Shown here: in pieces, positions 61,616 through 64,000 of the stretch
How the letters are laid out: each line of letters starts with the position of its first letter
How positions within the stretch are numbered: position 1 is the stretch's first letter
DNA from: Pyropia yezoensis
Lineage: Eukaryota > Rhodophyta > Bangiophyceae > Bangiales > Bangiaceae
DNA length: 64,000 bases
Direction of reading: 5' to 3'
Assembly (NCBI GenBank): GCA_009829735.1
Contig: CM020618.1
Span: forward strand, 33,084,894 to 33,148,893
Notes under the pieces: model-generated
What the model saw: the letters and a program-made list of their open reading frames with translations, nothing else
Told to the model about the DNA's origin: nothing
The model's database searches: none
Translations under genes and position numbers: made by a program

Positions 61616-64000
61616 ATGGCGGGCGGCGCTGCTGCCGCCGCAAAGCCTGATGCCGGCGCGTCGGCTGGCACCTCCCCCCCCGCTGAGGTTCCCAAGGAGA
61701 CCCCCGATCACCTCTCCTTTCCTGGAACGGAAGAGGCCATCCTTTCTTACTGGGACTCCATTTCCGCTTTTGAGACGGCCAACGCCCTTTCCGCTGGCCG
61801 TCCCGTCTACTCGTTTTTTGACGGCCCACCGTTCGCGTCGGGCCTGCCCCACTACGGCCACATCCTGGCCGGGCACATCAAGGATGTGGTGACCCGCTAC
61901 GCCTACCAAACTGGCCACCACGTGCCACGGGCCTTTGGCTGGGACACTCACGGCCTGCCCATTGAGTATGAGATTGACCAGCGGCTGGGCATCACGTCGG
62001 CCGAGGATGTTGAGCGCATGGGGGTCGCCGCCTACAACGCTGAATGCCGCGCCATTGTCATGCGCTACTCAGGCGAATGGGAGGCCGTGGTTCGGCGCAT
62101 TGGACGGTGGATTGATTTTAAGGGCGGTTACAAGACTCTTGACCCGACCTACATGGAGAGCGTCTGGTGGGTGTTCGGTGAGCTCCACAAAAAGGGGCTC
62201 GTTTACCGTGGCTTCCGGGTCATGCCCTACTCAACGGGCTGCACCACCCCGTTGAGCAACTTCGAGGCCAACCAGAACTACAAGGACGTGGACGATCCGG
62301 CCGTGACGGTTTGCTTTCCAGTCACTGGTGGCCGTGCTGCCAGTGGCACTGAAGACGGAGGGGCCGATAAGGACGCTGTCTCTACGACCGACGCGGACGT
62401 CGCTGCTCGCTTAGGTGCGTTCATCGCGTGGACGACCACCCCCTGGACTCTGCCGTCCAACCTGGCGCTGTGTGTGCATCCTGATCTTACCTACGTGACC
62501 GTCGACGTGGCTGCCACGGGCGCTCGGTACACACTTGCCCGTGCGCGCCTGGATGCACTCTTCCCCCCTCCCAAGAAGGCAAAGAAGGGGGCACCCCCGC
62601 CCACGGCGACCGTCACTGTCGTGGCCACTCACAAGGGTACTGAGCTGGTGGGCGTCCGCTATGCTCCGCCTTTCGACTATTACGCCAATGAGTACAAGGA
62701 GCGCGCCTTCCGGGTGCTCTCCGATACGTACGTCACCGACAGTGACGGCACAGGCGTGGTTCACCAGGCACCGGCATTCGGAGAGGACGACTACCGCGTG
62801 TGTGCGGCGGCAGGGGTGATTGACAAGGGCTCGTCTGACCTACCCTGCCCGGTTGACGCGTCGGGCCGCTTCACTGAACCCGTTACGGATTGGGTAGGGG
62901 TCGGCGTCAAGGCGGCCGACAAGGGCATTGTGGCCGCCCTGAAGGCATCGGGGCGCCTGGTGCGCTCCGAAACACTTCGGCATTCGTATCCCTTCTGCTG
63001 GCGTTCTGAGACTCCTCTCATTTACAGAGCGGTTCCCGCCTGGTTCATCGCCGTCGAGGAACTTAAGGCGCGGCTGCTTGCCAACAATACGCTCAGCTAC
63101 TGGGTGCCGGCGTTCGTCCAGACTGCCCGGTTTGGAAATTGGCTCGAGGCGGCGCGGGACTGGAACGTGTCGCGCAACCGCTATTGGGGGACTCCCCTCC
63201 CCATCTGGCGGGACGAGGCGTCGGGGGAGACCCTGGTGGTGGGCAGCGTAGCGGAGCTTGAGACCTTGTCGGGCCGTCCGGCCGGGTCGTTCCCAGACCT
63301 CCACCGCGAGTCGGTGGACGACGTGACCATCGTGTCTCCGACCACAGGCTGCACCCTCCGGCGGGTTCCTGAAGTATTTGACTGCTGGTTTGAGTCGGGC
63401 TCGATGCCCTACGCCGCCGTGCACTATCCCTTCGCAGCCGGCTCGGCTGCGCGCCTTGCCGATGTCTTTCCTGCTGACTTTGTGGCCGAGGGCCTTGACC
63501 AGACCCGCGGCTGGTTTTACACTCTCCTCGTCTTGTCGACAGCACTATTTGACAAGCCACCTTTCAAGAACTGCGTTGTCAACGGGCTGGTGCTTGCTGA
63601 GGACGGCAAGAAGATGTCCAAGCGCCTCCGCAACTACCCTGACCCAATGGGTGTCGTGAACGCTCATGGTGCTGACGCGCTGCGGCTGTACCTGATCAAT
63701 TCGCCTGTGGTTCGTGCTGAGCCATTGCGCTTTCGTGAAGGGGGTGTTAAGGACGTGGTGCGGGACGTGCTTCTCCCGTGGTACAACGCGTTCCGCTTCT
63801 TCGTGCAGAACACACGGCAGCTGGCGGCAACCACCGGGACACCGCTTGAGCGGCTGACGTACTCGTTTGGGGGAGACGATGGTGGCTTGGCCGATGGGTC
63901 TGCTGCCGTCGCCGACGCTGACGGATGTACCAACCCCATGGATGCGTGGATTACGTCTACCGTATCCAGCCTAATCACCCACGTGCGCACCGAGATGGCG
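61616..64000 (+). CDS. IARS1: Isoleucyl-tRNA synthetase, cytosolic type (C-terminus off window)
   Basis: Charges tRNA-Ile with isoleucine using ATP. Open from ATG 61616 (MAGGAAAAAK, context CATCATGG) to the edge: 795 codons. The class I HIGH-type signature is SGLPHYGHILAGHIKDVV (residues 75-92) and the KMSKS loop is EDGKKMSKRLRNYPDPMG with KMSKR at 666-670. Between them lies the CP1 editing domain, with TTTPWTLPSNLAL and GTGVVHQAPAFGEDDY, where mis-charged Val is removed. FDCWFESGSMPYA and LDQTRGWFYTLLVLSTALF are further family blocks. The eukaryotic-cytosolic/archaeal type is indicated by the block WDTHGLPIEYEIDQRLGI. The anticodon-binding domain begins near 63750 and continues outside. No transit peptide and no intron in the visible part. 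Confidence 0.97.
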   Translation, partial: MAGGAAAAAKPDAGASAGTSPPAEVPKETPDHLSFPGTEEAILSYWDSISAFETANALSAGRPVYSFFDGPPFASGLPHYGHILAGHIKDVVTRYAYQTGHHVPRAFGWDTHGLPIEYEIDQRLGITSAEDVERMGVAAYNAECRAIVMRYSGEWEAVVRRIGRWIDFKGGYKTLDPTYMESVWWVFGELHKKGLVYRGFRVMPYSTGCTTPLSNFEANQNYKDVDDPAVTVCFPVTGGRAASGTEDGGADKDAVSTTDADVAARLGAFIAWTTTPWTLPSNLALCVHPDLTYVTVDVAATGARYTLARARLDALFPPPKKAKKGAPPPTATVTVVATHKGTELVGVRYAPPFDYYANEYKERAFRVLSDTYVTDSDGTGVVHQAPAFGEDDYRVCAAAGVIDKGSSDLPCPVDASGRFTEPVTDWVGVGVKAADKGIVAALKASGRLVRSETLRHSYPFCWRSETPLIYRAVPAWFIAVEELKARLLANNTLSYWVPAFVQTARFGNWLEAARDWNVSRNRYWGTPLPIWRDEASGETLVVGSVAELETLSGRPAGSFPDLHRESVDDVTIVSPTTGCTLRRVPEVFDCWFESGSMPYAAVHYPFAAGSAARLADVFPADFVAEGLDQTRGWFYTLLVLSTALFDKPPFKNCVVNGLVLAEDGKKMSKRLRNYPDPMGVVNAHGADALRLYLINSPVVRAEPLRFREGGVKDVVRDVLLPWYNAFRFFVQNTRQLAATTGTPLERLTYSFGGDDGGLADGSAAVADADGCTNPMDAWITSTVSSLITHVRTEMA

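Noticed and set aside
1..64000. CRISPR array, operons, riboswitches
   Set aside because: No regularly spaced direct repeats with unique spacers; gene structure, intron and Ty3/pogo elements are eukaryotic.

Overview
The window looks like nuclear DNA of a plastid-bearing, intron-poor, very GC-rich eukaryote. A bangiophycean red alga (Porphyra/Pyropia type) is my best inference. The evidence is a relic of a chloroplast galactolipid synthase, a plant-clade ATP-phosphofructokinase, Polycomb (EED) and HAT1 genes, long Ala/Gly tracts written in GC codons, and only one intron among the recognisable genes. I could not run a search, so the taxon is not proven.

Bases 1-22000 are a nest of transposable elements. 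Two near-identical copies (A1, A2) of a Ty3/gypsy chromovirus lie on the + strand. A1 is inserted in the reverse transcriptase of A2. Between the pol gene and the 3' LTR, this family carries a long ORF on the opposite strand whose product I do not recognise and which ends in an Arg/Ser-rich tail. Next, on the - strand, come a decayed chromovirus B (14641-8725) and the front of a third element C (gag plus a protease relic), whose 5' LTR and primer-binding site can be read. The LTR of C is split by a 3432-bp pogo/Tigger-type DNA transposon (18216-21647) with 19-bp inverted ends, a TA duplication and a transposase broken by one in-frame TGA.

Bases 22000-34800 are gene-poor. They hold a hAT transposase relic, AT-rich palindromes, five copies of a short GC-rich repeat, a 964-bp element with perfect 14-bp inverted ends, a broken DGDG-synthase pseudogene and a kinase-like ORF with an altered catalytic loop.

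Bases 34800-46900 are extremely GC-rich with long C or G homopolymers. They carry a GT61-like glycosyltransferase locus and a Gly/Ala-rich protein with five FGDRARQRA-type repeats. Both are interrupted by a frame change, in the second case at or next to a C run.

Bases 46900-64000 are a compact housekeeping block: an AGC kinase with a split PH domain (-), histone acetyltransferase HAT1 (+), the PRC2 WD40 subunit EED (+), ATP-phosphofructokinase (-), a mitochondrial stomatin-like protein with one intron (-) and, leaving the right edge, cytosolic isoleucyl-tRNA synthetase (+). HAT1 and EED are adjacent and co-oriented and both act on histones; the other genes share no evident pathway.
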